In this document: piece after piece, positions 7,806 to 16,245 of the stretch
Position numbering within the stretch: the stretch's first letter is position 1
How the letters are laid out: each line of letters begins with the position of its first letter
Notes under the pieces: generated by a model
The model's input: only the letters and a program-made list of their open reading frames with translations
What the model was told of the DNA's origin: nothing
The model's database searches: none
Position numbers and translations under genes: made by a program
Assembly (NCBI RefSeq): GCF_036226745.1
Contig: NZ_CP109013.1
Span: forward strand, 992,001 to 1,056,000
Origin: Streptomyces sp. NBC_00683
Lineage (GTDB): Bacteria > Actinomycetota > Actinomycetes > Streptomycetales > Streptomycetaceae
Reading direction: 5' to 3'
Length of the DNA: 64,000 bases

Positions 7806-8423
7806 TCAGTCGTCGAACCACACGACGAGGCGCACGTTGTCGTCACCGTGCCGTGTCGCGAGTGCCTTCATGGCTTCCCAGACGGGTCGCCACTCACCGG
7901 TTTCGGTCACGGCGTCCCTGCGGCGGATGGTGACTGATCTGTAGAGCGTGTCGCCGATGAGCCACTCACTTCCTTCGGGCCACTCCCGGTCTTCGCCTCT
8001 TTCAAGACCGACAGCCTCGGCAAATGCACGACTCCAAGAGGCCTTGCCCGTCATCCTGAGCCCGTTCGCAGTCCGGTGGAACTCATGGAGCCGGCTGTCG
8101 GGCTTCTCTGCAGGCTCGTCCCAGTCGACCGTCTTCACCTCGGCCCATGTGATCCATGTGGTGCTGTGAAAGCCATCCTCGCCGTACCACTCGGTCAGCT
8201 GCGCGATCCGCGCACTCACGGTGGCCGAGGCGTCGGCGGGCAGACCCCTGCATGCGGCCAAGGGGCGGAAGTTCGCGTAATTACGTACCCCGAAGAGACA
8301 ACCGAACGCATCGTAGTCACGGCCCCCGTAAAGGGAGCCGAGGCCGTGCGCGGTGTACCAGGTCGGCTCCTGATTGTCCTGTGGCGCCCGATACTCGAGG
8401 AAGCCGCTGATGTCTGTACCCAT
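7806..8423 (-). CDS. Hypothetical protein, 'GTDISGF' N-terminus
   Basis: This 205-residue soluble protein with actinomycete codon bias starts 'MGTDISGFLEYR' and contains 'GLGSLYGGRDYDAFGCLFG' and a tryptophan-rich centre. I do not recognise a characterised family. The N-terminal pattern recalls small proteins beginning MGTDIHG that occur in phage and genomic-island contexts. ATG 8423 is chosen; ATG 8432 and a longer frame to 8465 are possible because no clear ribosome-binding site decides. It lies just beyond the tRNA scar and may belong to an integrated element. Confidence 0.6.
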   Translation of the reverse strand: MGTDISGFLEYRAPQDNQEPTWYTAHGLGSLYGGRDYDAFGCLFGVRNYANFRPLAACRGLPADASATVSARIAQLTEWYGEDGFHSTTWITWAEVKTVDWDEPAEKPDSRLHEFHRTANGLRMTGKASWSRAFAEAVGLERGEDREWPEGSEWLIGDTLYRSVTIRRRDAVTETGEWRPVWEAMKALATRHGDDNVRLVVWFDD

Positions 8424-8777
8424 GCCAGGCATTCTGCCGACCCCGTCAACCAATTTCGTCTGCACCGGAGCGACGACCTGCGCATACGTGAGCTGTGCCC
8501 TCCCTCCACGGCACGCCGGCCCTGTCCGAGACCGGGCGGTAGGGGGTGAGGCGATCAGCTCTCCGCCTGGTGAGGGCCGTTACGGCCACATCGTGCGGGC
8601 AACCAGCCCTGTGGGACCTCGAGGTGGCGGCGCATCTTAGGGCGTGGGCTCGTTTTCCGCCGAATTCCCGCTCTTTCCAATCCTGTTGGGCGCCGGTGGA
8701 TAGCGTCTGAGATCACTACCTGGTTCGGAGGTCATGAAACGGGCCGGGTTCGTCTGAGGCTGAGGGAGCGAGTACCG
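8424..8777. other. Divergent intergenic gap
   Basis: About 350 bases between two divergent genes. GAGGGAG at 8760-8766 serves the gene at 8778. No RNA gene or repeat is evident. Confidence 0.45.
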
Positions 8778-9152
8778 ATGTTGAGTGTGGAGACGTCTCT
8801 GAAGGAGGCGATGACCGCGATCGAGGGGAGCGTGGGGGTTGCTCTGGTCGACTACACGTCCGGCATGGCCCTGGGAACGCTGGGAGGAAGCAAGGACCTC
8901 GATCTGACGGTAGCCGCCGCGGGGAACACCGATGTGGTCCGGGCGAAGATCCGAACGATGGAGATGCTGGGCATCAGGGAGGACATCGAGGATGTGCTGA
9001 TCACCCTCGGCAGTCAGTACCACCTCATCCGGCTGCTCAAGGGGCGCGGGGGCAACGGCCTGTTCCTCTACCTCGTCCTGGACAAGGGAAGGGCGAACCT
9101 CGCCATGGCCAGGCACCAGCTCAGACGCATCGAGTCGGAACTGGAACTGTAG
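8778..9152 (+). CDS. Roadblock/LC7-like protein
   Basis: This 124-residue protein has the alternating strand-helix outline of Roadblock/LC7 domains: 'LKEAMTAIEGSVGVALVDY', 'SKDLDLTVAAAGNTDVVRAK', 'DVLITLGSQYHLIRLL' and 'LFLYLVLDKGRANLAMARHQ'. Roadblock proteins regulate small GTPases (MglB, and the CvnB type in Streptomyces conservons). No GTPase, CvnA-like kinase or DUF742 gene follows, so it is an orphan. ATG 8778 has GAGGGAG upstream. An ArsR-type regulator follows on the same strand after 190 bases. Confidence 0.72.
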   Translation: MLSVETSLKEAMTAIEGSVGVALVDYTSGMALGTLGGSKDLDLTVAAAGNTDVVRAKIRTMEMLGIREDIEDVLITLGSQYHLIRLLKGRGGNGLFLYLVLDKGRANLAMARHQLRRIESELEL

Positions 9153-9185
9153 ACGCTTCTCCTGCTTCCCGGCCCCGCACGCCCA

Positions 9186-9209
9186 CGAGTTGAAGAACTC
9201 TTCAACTCG
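9186..9209. promoter_or_regulatory. Inverted repeat upstream of the ArsR-type gene
   Basis: Two 10-base arms (CGAGTTGAAG and its complement) flank the four bases 'aact', about 135 bases before ATG 9343. AT-rich palindromes of this size are typical ArsR/SmtB operators, so autoregulation is plausible. It could instead be the terminator of the Roadblock gene ending at 9152. Confidence 0.5.
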
Positions 9210-9342
9210 GCACATCTGAAAGTGCTCAGCTAAGGGTGCAGGAGGTTCGGGAAGCAGGAGGATGGACGGACTGGGCGCCGAGGACCAGCAGGAATGGTTG
9301 TCGGCTCATGGAATGGTCGACCCGGGTGGGAGTGCAATTCGC

Positions 9343-9684
9343 ATGCAGGTGCCGCTGTACCAGGCCAAGGCGGAGTTCTTCCGCATGCTCGGACACCCCG
9401 TCCGAATCCGTGTACTGGAACTCCTCCAGAACGGCCCCGTACCCGTACGCGAACTGCTGAACGCCATCGAGATCGAACCGTCCAACCTCTCCCAGCAACT
9501 GGCCGTACTACGCCGCTCGGGGATCGTCATTTCCATCCGCGAGGGCTCCACCGTCAGCTACGCACTCGCCGGGGGCGACGTGGCGGAACTCCTGCGGGCC
9601 GCACGGCGCATCCTCACCGAGCTGCTGGCCGGACAGAACGAACTGCTCGCGGAACTGAGGAACGCCAACTCCCTCGACGCCTGA
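9343..9684 (+). CDS. ArsR/SmtB-family winged-helix regulator
   Basis: This 113-residue protein contains the ArsR core 'KAEFFRMLGHPVRIRVLELL' and the recognition helix 'IEPSNLSQQLAVLRRSGIV', then a wing 'SIREGSTVSYALAGGDVAEL'. The metal-binding CxC motif of ArsR/CadC sensors is absent, and the only hydrophilic C-terminal helix has no His/Cys cluster. It is likely a metal-independent sensor. ATG 9343 has GGAG nine bases upstream and matches the usual family N-terminus 'MQVPLYQAK'; a longer frame begins at 9262. A palindrome at 9186 is a candidate operator. Confidence 0.85.
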   Translation: MQVPLYQAKAEFFRMLGHPVRIRVLELLQNGPVPVRELLNAIEIEPSNLSQQLAVLRRSGIVISIREGSTVSYALAGGDVAELLRAARRILTELLAGQNELLAELRNANSLDA

Positions 9685-9826
9685 CCGCACGGCGCGCCAC
9701 CGGGGCTCAGGCCTGAACCATCGGATCGGTCGGCGAGCACAGAAGGCGAGAGGCATTGCCCCGAGAGCCCTGTCACCCTCCGTCGCCGGAGGGTGGCAGG
9801 GTGCCCGTCCGGGCACCTGGCCTGTT

Positions 9827-10051
9827 CACCGGGTCCGCTCGGCGCAAATCACCGCCGATGATGCGCACCAGTCGCTCAGCGACCTGGCCCGCCAAACGGG
9901 TCTGCCCGTGCCGACCGTTCACCGCACGCTCGGTGAACTCCTCGCCCGGGGAGCCCTGGAGCACAATGCGCAGGGACGCCAGCGCGTCGGGCTACTTGCA
10001 GAAGCTTGGGGCAGGGCCGAAACCCGGCGGTTCACTTTGGGACCAATCTGA
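9827..10051 (+). pseudogene. IclR-type helix-turn-helix fragment
   Basis: The frame reads 'SLSDLARQTGLPVPTVHRTL' then 'GELLARGALEH', the N-terminal winged helix of IclR regulators. It ends at TGA 10049-10051 without any of the roughly 170-residue effector domain, and has no good start codon. It is probably a truncated remnant. The following 190 bases before the pirin stop hold nothing recognised. Confidence 0.65.
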
Positions 10052-10244
10052 TGACACGTCAGTAAGGTTCACGAAGGGTCAGCAAGTGTTTGATCAGACC
10101 GGGCCAACAGCTGCCAACACGTGCAACTGTCGGCCACCCGCGGAACCGACCCACGGCAGGCACAACCGCGTCCCCCCGCCGTACCGGCGAGGGGACGCAG
10201 CGAGCGCACGCAGCAGGGAGCGCCAGAGGGCACATCCCCCCAGC

Positions 10245-11210
10245 TCAGCGCACCCTTCCTCGCGGTTTCAGCGCCACCGGCGGCATGGCCGGAGCAGGCA
10301 GCCGGTCGCCGTCGTAGCCCTTCACCTCGCCGAAGCGGGGGCCTTCCATCCAGTCCAGCCGGGCCGCCTCGATCTCCTCGTGGGACCGCCCGATGAAGTT
10401 CCACCACATGACGATCTCCTCCTCGAAAGGCTCACCGCCGAGGAGCATGAGTCCGGCGTTGGAGACCGCGCGCAGGGGCAGTTCGGTCCGGCCGCAGCCG
10501 AGGTAGAGCATCGAGCCGGGCAGTACGGGGACGCCGTCGACCTCGGCCTCGCCGGACATGGACAGCACGGCGTACTCGAAGTCGGGATCGAGCGGCAGCC
10601 GGGCTTCGGCGCCGCCCGTCAGGGCCAGGTCCGCACCCACGATCGGGGTGTACGCCGTGCCGGGCGACGTGGCGCCGTCGAGTTCGCCGAGGATGACGGT
10701 TGCGGTGAGCCCCGGCGCGGTGACCTGAGGGAGGTCGGCGTGGTGCTGGAAGTGCGGTTCGACGTTCCTGTGGGCGTCGGGCAGGGCCACCCACAGCTGG
10801 GCTCCGTGCAGAAGCCTGACATGCGGCTTCGGGCTCTCCTCGGAGTGGCTGATCGCCCGCCCCGAGGTCATCAGGCCCAGCTCGCGCGGGCGGACCGTCC
10901 GGAGGCTGCCCAGGCTGTCGCGGTGCAGGACCTCGCCGTCGTGCAGCCAGCTGACCGTCTGCAGGCCCATGTGGGGGTGCGGCGGTACCTGCATGCCGGG
11001 CTCGTCGGCGATGTCGTCGGGCCCGTAGTGATCCACGAAGGCCCAGGCGCCGACCATGCGGCGGCCAAGGTTGGGCAGGAGTCGGCGGACCTCGGTGGAC
11101 TCGCCGAGCTGAACATGCCTCGGCGTGAGGAGTTCACGCACCGGCTCGGCGACGACGAAGCCCCGTCCTCCGCAGACGGAGAGTGCGGCCTGGCGATCGA
11201 GATTGCTCAT
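10245..11210 (-). CDS. Pirin-family protein
   Basis: This 321-residue bicupin is of the pirin type (iron-binding; some members have quercetin dioxygenase activity, others act as redox-sensing co-regulators). The N-terminal cupin retains the metal ligands seen in human pirin: His 78 and His 80 in 'PHPHMG', His 122 and Glu 124 in 'ISHSEES'. The C-terminal pirin domain includes 'GGEPFEEEIVMWWNFIGRS'. ATG 11210 is chosen because the product then begins as in other pirins; a longer frame starts at 11255. It stands alone and in the opposite direction to the TPR gene. Confidence 0.9.
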   Translation of the reverse strand: MSNLDRQAALSVCGGRGFVVAEPVRELLTPRHVQLGESTEVRRLLPNLGRRMVGAWAFVDHYGPDDIADEPGMQVPPHPHMGLQTVSWLHDGEVLHRDSLGSLRTVRPRELGLMTSGRAISHSEESPKPHVRLLHGAQLWVALPDAHRNVEPHFQHHADLPQVTAPGLTATVILGELDGATSPGTAYTPIVGADLALTGGAEARLPLDPDFEYAVLSMSGEAEVDGVPVLPGSMLYLGCGRTELPLRAVSNAGLMLLGGEPFEEEIVMWWNFIGRSHEEIEAARLDWMEGPRFGEVKGYDGDRLPAPAMPPVALKPRGRVR

Positions 11211-11333
11211 GGCGCTCAACCTATTCCCGTGCGGACGCGGAGTGCTGGTCCCCACGCCGAAAATTTAGTGGAATATTAAACTACACCCCTGTGTTGACGC
11301 GTCCGCAGGACCCGATTCGCTCCAGGAGGAGAA

Positions 11334-11717
11334 GTGAACGACACCTACTACGAGTTCGGCACCGCAGCAGACCGCTGGGACCGTGCGCAGATGTTCTTCG
11401 AGGCGAAGGAGTACCTGACCGCGGCGCGGATCCTCGACGGGCTGGTGGACGAGGCGCCGGACCTGGTCGCACCGCGGCTGCTGCTGGCGCGCGCCTACTA
11501 CCACTCGGCGCGGCTCGCGAAGGCCGAGACAGAGCTGCTCGCCGTCCTGGAACGCGACCCGGTCGAGGAGTACGCGCGGCTCATGCTCGGTCGCACACTT
11601 GAACGCCAGGGGCGGACCTCGGAAGCGGCCCCGCATCTGCGGATGGCCGCAGCGCTGGCCGGGGAGTTCCGGGAAGGTCAGGACCCCGGACTTCGGGGCG
11701 GTGCGGGCGTTCCCTAA
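11334..11717 (+). CDS. Tetratricopeptide-repeat protein
   Basis: This 127-residue protein has about three TPR units ('AQMFFEAKEYLTAARILDGL', 'LLLARAYYHSARLAKAETEL', 'LMLGRTLERQGRTSEAAPHL'). It would form a small helical protein-binding scaffold in the cytoplasm. GTG 11334 has AGGAGGAG just upstream. The next gene begins nine bases after this stop, so the two are probably one transcript. The partner is unknown. Confidence 0.85.
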   Translation: MNDTYYEFGTAADRWDRAQMFFEAKEYLTAARILDGLVDEAPDLVAPRLLLARAYYHSARLAKAETELLAVLERDPVEEYARLMLGRTLERQGRTSEAAPHLRMAAALAGEFREGQDPGLRGGAGVP

Positions 11718-11726
11718 CCTGGCGCT

Positions 11727-12632
11727 GTGACCAGCCATCTTCCGTCCTGTTCCTGCTGCGGCGACTCCCTCACGGACGAGCGTCGCATCGACGTCGGATT
11801 CAACCTGCCCGACGCCGCCCTCACCGCACCCGAAGGGTCCCGGCACCGGCTCGGCCCCTCCGCGCTGCTCCGGGTGGACGGCGTCGGCTCCTTCATCCGC
11901 TGTCTGCTGCCTGTCCGGCTGACACACGAGACCGAGCTGGTCCTGGGCATATGGCTGGAGGTCGACGAGGCCACGCTCCAGGAGGCAGACGAGCGCTGGG
12001 AGGACCGCAGTTACTCGGACCTCACCTTCAGGGGGCTGCTCTCCAACAAGGTCCGCCCCTGGGGCGACGACCTGCTGGGCGCCCCGTTCACCGCCCGGGT
12101 CGCCGATCCCGACGAGCTGCCCTACCTCGTCGCCGGCCACCACCCGATGGCCACCCGCGTCCTGGAGGACGTCTGGGACCGGGACCACGTCCTCAGCCGC
12201 TTCCCGCACCAGCTCCCGGTCGACGTCCGCACCGGCCTCGGCGACCGCTGGTCCGTCGTCCGCACCGCAGGCCTGACCGCCCGGTTCGCCGACGGAGCGG
12301 ACCAGTTCGCGGGTCCGGACCGCAGCGCCGCCGTGACGGTGTTCGCTGACGACGTCCCGGGACGTTCCCCCGAGGACTTCCTCTCCGTACTGCTCGACGG
12401 CGCCCCCGACAAGCTGCCCGCGCAGCGGCTCACCGAGCCTCTGCCCGGCGGACTCCGCCACGCCTTCTGGCTGACCCCGGACGACCACGGCCGGGAGCGG
12501 CACGAGTTCTACGGCTTCACGGTGTCGGCCGTCGGCACCGCCGCCGGGCTGTTCTGCACCCACGAGAATCCCGCCGACCTCACCTGGGCCCAGCAGGTCT
12601 GGCGTTCCCTCGCTTGGTCAGATCCTTCTTGA
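11727..12632 (+). CDS. DUF2199 family protein
   Basis: This 301-residue protein starts with a cysteine cluster 'CSCCGDSL', which may bind zinc. It then shows 'IDVGFNLPDAA' and a long domain containing 'LPVRLTHETELVLGIWLEV', the layout of DUF2199 (often annotated as suppressor-of-fused-like or cysteine-rich). The C-terminal half ('RHEFYGFTVSAVG...LTWAQQVWRSL') is an extension beyond the short DUF2199 core. It is co-transcribed with the TPR gene and starts at GTG 11727. Function unknown. Confidence 0.75.
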   Translation: MTSHLPSCSCCGDSLTDERRIDVGFNLPDAALTAPEGSRHRLGPSALLRVDGVGSFIRCLLPVRLTHETELVLGIWLEVDEATLQEADERWEDRSYSDLTFRGLLSNKVRPWGDDLLGAPFTARVADPDELPYLVAGHHPMATRVLEDVWDRDHVLSRFPHQLPVDVRTGLGDRWSVVRTAGLTARFADGADQFAGPDRSAAVTVFADDVPGRSPEDFLSVLLDGAPDKLPAQRLTEPLPGGLRHAFWLTPDDHGRERHEFYGFTVSAVGTAAGLFCTHENPADLTWAQQVWRSLAWSDPS

Positions 12633-12697
12633 TCCGGCGACGTGTTGCATCTCTGCTCGGCATCGGCGGTACGTATCCGGAGGCAGGGACCGGCCGA

Positions 12698-13408
12698 TCA
12701 GCTCTCCCCGTCCCCCTGCGCCGCATTCGACACCCGGTCCAGCCACTCGTTCATCAGGACCGATTCCGCGGCACTGAGGCCGGACCCCTTCGACCGGTTC
12801 AGCAGGGCACGCAACCGGACTGCGGCTGAGGGAACTTCGGCTTCCACCGGTTCGGCGACGCGCGCGTCCGGGGTGAAGACGGCGGCGTGCACAGCATCGC
12901 GTACGCGCGTACGCACGCTGTCGTCCGAGAAGGTCGCGGGGCGGGATACGAGCATGAGGGCGACACCCGTATTGGCCGACATGATCATCTGGGCGGCCAG
13001 TTCAGGAGTGACGCGCAGCTTTCCCTGTTCCGCTGCCCGCTCCAGGTCGCGGGTCAGGATCCGGTGGGACTCGAGCGCCGCGGCGGGCGGTGTGCGCATC
13101 GCCGGAGAGTTCATCAGCCGGTACAGGTTCGGGTTGCGCAGGGCGAACTCGATGTGGCTGTCCCAGCCGTTGCGGAGGTCCTCGACGGGGTCCGTGGACT
13201 CGCCGCGTTCCCGCTTCGTCGCCAGGTACGCGTCGAAGCCGTGGTCGACCACCGCCGACAGCAGCCCTTCCTTGTCCCCGAAGTGCCGGTAGAGAGCCGG
13301 TGCGCCGACCTGGGCCGCCTCGCATACGGCCCGGGTGGAGATGTCCCCGTCCGGGGACGCCGCGACCAGCTCGGCGGCCACTTCGAGGATGCGTGCTCGG
13401 GTACTCAC
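12698..13408 (-). CDS. TetR-family transcriptional repressor
   Basis: This 236-residue protein has an N-terminal TetR helix-turn-helix ('STRAVCEAAQVGAPALYRHF', about residues 24-43) and a helical ligand-binding region with a WHG-like segment. The GTG start at 13408 lies 27 bases after the stop of the SDR gene upstream in transcription, so the two form an operon. A 13-base palindrome at 14264 is a candidate autoregulatory site. The ligand is probably a substrate or product of the SDR. Confidence 0.88.
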   Translation of the reverse strand: MSTRARILEVAAELVAASPDGDISTRAVCEAAQVGAPALYRHFGDKEGLLSAVVDHGFDAYLATKRERGESTDPVEDLRNGWDSHIEFALRNPNLYRLMNSPAMRTPPAAALESHRILTRDLERAAEQGKLRVTPELAAQMIMSANTGVALMLVSRPATFSDDSVRTRVRDAVHAAVFTPDARVAEPVEAEVPSAAVRLRALLNRSKGSGLSAAESVLMNEWLDRVSNAAQGDGES

Positions 13409-13435
13409 CGCACGGACGCTATCAAGCCCGGTCCG

Positions 13436-14191
13436 TCACACGATCCCCCCGTTGGCGCGCAGCACCTGGCCGTTGACCCAGCGGGCGGGGCCGGCGAGGA
13501 ACGAGACGACCTCCGCGATGTCCTGCGGCGTGCCCAGTCGTTCGAGCGGCGGCTGGGCCGCCATCCGCGCGATGGTTTCCTCGTCCTTGCCGTCCAGGAA
13601 CAGTGCGGTGGCGGTCGGGCCGGGGGCCACGGCATTGACCGTGATGTCCCGGCCGCGCAGCTCACGGGCGAGGATCAGCGTCATGGCCTCCACCGCCCCC
13701 TTCGTCGCCGCGTAGGCGCTGTACCCCGGGATGGCGAGCGAGAGCACCGAGCTGGAGAAGTTGATGATCGCCCCGCCCTCACGGAGGCGTCGCGCCGCCT
13801 GCTGGTCCACGACGAAGGTGCCGCGGATGTTGGTGCGGTGCATCCGGTCCAGGGCGTCCAGGTCGGTATCGACCAGTGGTGCGAGCGTCATGACACCCGC
13901 CGCATGGACGACCACGTCGATACCCCCGAAGGCGGCTTCGGCCGCGTCGAAGAGGGCGGCTACAGCCGTCTCGTCGGCGACGTCCGCCTGAAACGCGAAT
14001 CCCTCGCTACCTGCGGCGATGACCGCCTCGACGGCCGCTTCGGCCTCGGTCTTGTTGCCCGCGTAGTTGACGACGACCGCGAATCCGTCGGCCGCGAGCC
14101 GCTCGGCGCTCTCACGGCCGATGCCTCGCGAACCCCCGGTGACCAGAGCGACCCTGCGCGCCGTGGTGGTGTGCTGCTGTTGCTCACTCAT
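13436..14191 (-). CDS. Short-chain dehydrogenase/reductase
   Basis: This 251-residue classical SDR has 'TGGSRGIG' (residues 18-25) for NAD(P) binding, an 'HAAGV' structural motif, Ser 146-148 and the catalytic 'YAATK' with Tyr 160 and Lys 164. The strand-2 motif 'VVNYAG' lacks an acidic end, which favours NADP. It heads an operon with the TetR gene. The substrate cannot be inferred; such SDR-TetR pairs often handle xenobiotic carbonyls. Confidence 0.92.
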   Translation of the reverse strand: MSEQQQHTTTARRVALVTGGSRGIGRESAERLAADGFAVVVNYAGNKTEAEAAVEAVIAAGSEGFAFQADVADETAVAALFDAAEAAFGGIDVVVHAAGVMTLAPLVDTDLDALDRMHRTNIRGTFVVDQQAARRLREGGAIINFSSSVLSLAIPGYSAYAATKGAVEAMTLILARELRGRDITVNAVAPGPTATALFLDGKDEETIARMAAQPPLERLGTPQDIAEVVSFLAGPARWVNGQVLRANGGIV

Positions 14192-14263
14192 GACCTGCTC
14201 CTGCGATAGGGGGGCCCTGGCCGTCTCCGCGACCCGACACCAAACAACGCTAACACCATCACG

Positions 14264-14276
14264 GTAGCGACGCTAC
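14264..14276. promoter_or_regulatory. Candidate TetR operator upstream of the SDR operon
   Basis: A perfect 13-base palindrome (GTAGC, GAC, GCTAC) lies 73 bases upstream of the SDR start, in the gap shared with the divergent acetyltransferase gene. It is the only clear palindrome there. Confidence 0.4.
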
Positions 14277-14337
14277 GCACGCCGCGCGCCGAAACTCGCG
14301 TGCGTCGGCCCCTATCGAGGTGATACTCCGGGCTGTC

Positions 14338-14850
14338 ATGGACAACCTCTTGACGACACGCCTCCTGCTGCACCCCCTGACCGCGGCCGAAGCCGCATCG
14401 GTGGAGGCGGGTGAACCGCCGGCAGGCACGCTCTGGGCACCCGGATACCCCGGGGACGGCGACCGCGGCGTCGCCCGCCGCTTCCTGGAGACCTGCGCGG
14501 ACGCCGGCAGCCCCCAGCCGTTCGGCGCCTACGAGATCCGCCGCCGTGCGGACGGGCACGTCATAGGCGGCGTGGGCTTCCACGGAAGGCCCGATTCCGA
14601 CGGCCGGGTGACGATCGGCTACGGGTTGATCCCCTCGGTACGGGGCCGGGGGTACGCCTCCGAAGCGCTACGGGCCCTTCTGGCCTTCGCGCGTTCCCAG
14701 GGGGTCGCGTCCGTGAAGGGCGACGCCGATCTCGACAACACCCGGTCGCACCACGTCATGGCAGCGGCCGGCATGCGGCTGGTCGGCGAGGACGAACGGC
14801 TCAAGCACTTCCGTATCGACTGGACGCGAACCGGCCGGCCGGACGCCTGA
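14338..14850 (+). CDS. GNAT N-acetyltransferase
   Basis: This 170-residue protein of the RimJ/RimL-like GNAT group begins 'LLTTRLLLHPLTAAEA'. It has the acetyl-CoA-binding loop 'SVRGRGYASEALRALLAFAR' (about residues 100-119) and the C-terminal 'DNTRSHHVMAAAGMRL'. These are the usual features of small-molecule or N-terminal acetyltransferases. ATG 14338 is used; GTG 14320 is possible. It is followed by a strong stem-loop. Substrate unknown. Confidence 0.88.
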   Translation: MDNLLTTRLLLHPLTAAEAASVEAGEPPAGTLWAPGYPGDGDRGVARRFLETCADAGSPQPFGAYEIRRRADGHVIGGVGFHGRPDSDGRVTIGYGLIPSVRGRGYASEALRALLAFARSQGVASVKGDADLDNTRSHHVMAAAGMRLVGEDERLKHFRIDWTRTGRPDA

Positions 14851-14890
14851 CGAATGGACGCGGAGCTCGGCCCCGGGCCCGCACATGACG

Positions 14891-14918
14891 GAACCCGCCG
14901 GGAATCCCCGGCGGGTTC
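14891..14918. terminator. Stem-loop between converging genes
   Basis: A perfect 12-base-pair stem with the four-base loop 'aatc' lies 40 bases after the acetyltransferase stop and 30 bases before the end of the converging cbtA gene. It can terminate both. Confidence 0.75.
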
Positions 14919-14949
14919 ACGTGCCGTAAGCCCCTGCGGGGCTCGAGGG

Positions 14950-15726
14950 TCAGCTCACGGCATCGGCCGGGCGAGGTGCCGTACGGTCACCCGCCGACGA
15001 CGCGGTACGGGCGGCCGGTACGAGAAGCCGCTCGGTCAGATAGCCGAATACGAGGCCGAAGGCGGTCCAGAGCGTCGCCTGGACGGCGAGCGTGGACAGA
15101 CGGAACTCCCACAGCAGGCTGGCCGGGAAGTCCGTGCCGACCTCGTTGAACGAGGGCAGGAAGGCGTAGGCGAGCCCGATCAGCAGGACATAGCCGGCGC
15201 CTGCGGCAGTCGTCGCGTTCCAGTTGCCCAGTCGGGGTGCGAGACGTTTGCCGAAGATCACGGCGGCAACGGCCAGCAGCACGCTGAGCGCGACCATCAG
15301 GAAGAACATGCCGGTGCGCTGTCCGATGGTGTCGGGGTTGCCGACAGCCGGCGGGTTCGCCGGGTACTTCAGGAACGGCACGACGTACACCGTCAGGAGG
15401 GCCGCACCCGCGACAAGTGCGGCCGTAGCCCTCGGGCCGAAACTGCCGATGCGGCCGAGGACGTAGCAGAAGACGAGTGCGGCGATGCCGCCGATGGCCA
15501 CGCCGAATACGAGGACACCGGTGGCGAGCCCACCGGTGGCCTGCATCGTTCGGCTGACGAGCTCCTCGCCGCCGCCGTGGTCGTGGGCGTGTGACTCTTC
15601 CAGCGCGATGGCGGCGTCCACGCGGGACTCACCGAGGAAGTAGGCCACGGCAAGGGCGAGCGCGCCGGCCACGAGGCCGGCCAGCATGCCGCGGACGAGC
15701 AGAGCTCTGACCGATACGGAGTTCAT
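14950..15726 (-). CDS. cbtA: Cobalt transporter subunit CbtA
   Basis: This 258-residue membrane protein has about six hydrophobic segments, starting with 'GMLAGLVAGALALAVAYFLG', and a His-rich loop 'EESHAHDHGGGEE' after the first segment that could bind the metal. This is the CbtA layout of B12-linked cobalt transporters. It follows cbtB by 26 bases and both lie downstream of a cobalamin riboswitch, which supports cobalt uptake for B12 synthesis as the role. ATG 15726 is used. Confidence 0.9.
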   Translation of the reverse strand: MNSVSVRALLVRGMLAGLVAGALALAVAYFLGESRVDAAIALEESHAHDHGGGEELVSRTMQATGGLATGVLVFGVAIGGIAALVFCYVLGRIGSFGPRATAALVAGAALLTVYVVPFLKYPANPPAVGNPDTIGQRTGMFFLMVALSVLLAVAAVIFGKRLAPRLGNWNATTAAGAGYVLLIGLAYAFLPSFNEVGTDFPASLLWEFRLSTLAVQATLWTAFGLVFGYLTERLLVPAARTASSAGDRTAPRPADAVS

Positions 15727-15752
15727 GGAACGTTCCCCTGATTCCCGGAGTT

Positions 15753-15968
15753 TCAGTGGCAGGGGAATCCGAGGAGGTGGCGTCCGTCGTGGACCCACTC
15801 GTGCACCGACTCGCCCGAGAAGACCGCGGTGGCGCCCTGCTCGGCTCCGACGAAGTACAGCAGGACGAGCATCAGGATGCCGAAGAAGACGGCCCAGGGG
15901 GCAATAGCCTTCAGGGAGATGGGGGTGATCGCGGGTGCGATCGCAGCTGGGGCAGCAGAATGTGCCAT
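15753..15968 (-). CDS. cbtB: CbtB-like cobalt transporter small subunit
   Basis: This 71-residue protein has one membrane helix ('AVFFGILMLVLLYFVGAEQG') and a C-terminal histidine-rich tail 'ESVHEWVHDGRHLLGFPCH'. A single helix followed by a metal-binding His cluster is the CbtB definition. The start ATG 15968 has AGGAGG upstream. It is the first gene behind the cobalamin riboswitch. Confidence 0.92.
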   Translation of the reverse strand: MAHSAAPAAIAPAITPISLKAIAPWAVFFGILMLVLLYFVGAEQGATAVFSGESVHEWVHDGRHLLGFPCH

Positions 15969-15998
15969 GGCAGAACCTCCTGTGGGAACACGCGTCCC

Positions 15999-16125
15999 TG
16001 TCGTGGTGCCTGAGACGAAGGTGCCGGGTCTGACTTTCCCGCAGAACGAGCGGGTACACAGTGGCGCGACCGTGCCGGATTCTCACCGGACTTCCGTTCA
16101 CACCTCGTCTTGGTTGCCGCGACCA
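15999..16125 (-). promoter_or_regulatory. Cobalamin (B12) riboswitch
   Basis: Read on the minus strand, the leader of cbtB contains the conserved segments of the AdoCbl riboswitch in order: 'GGTGTGAACGGAA', 'GTCCGGTGAGAATCCGGCAC', 'GCCACTGT' (B12 box) and 'GAAAGTCAGACCCG'. It ends about 30 bases before the cbtB start and includes the stem that would sequester the ribosome-binding region. High B12 is expected to switch off cbtB-cbtA. The edges are approximate. Confidence 0.93.
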
Positions 16126-16245
16126 TACCGCCTGTTGCTCGGGCGCCGCCACGGTGCGACCGTCCCGGTCGCGGCCCGCGGCCCGGGCCGTGTTCCCATG
16201 GGGCGCCTACGCATCGGGCAGTTGTTCAGGAAGTGGAGGCCGAGC

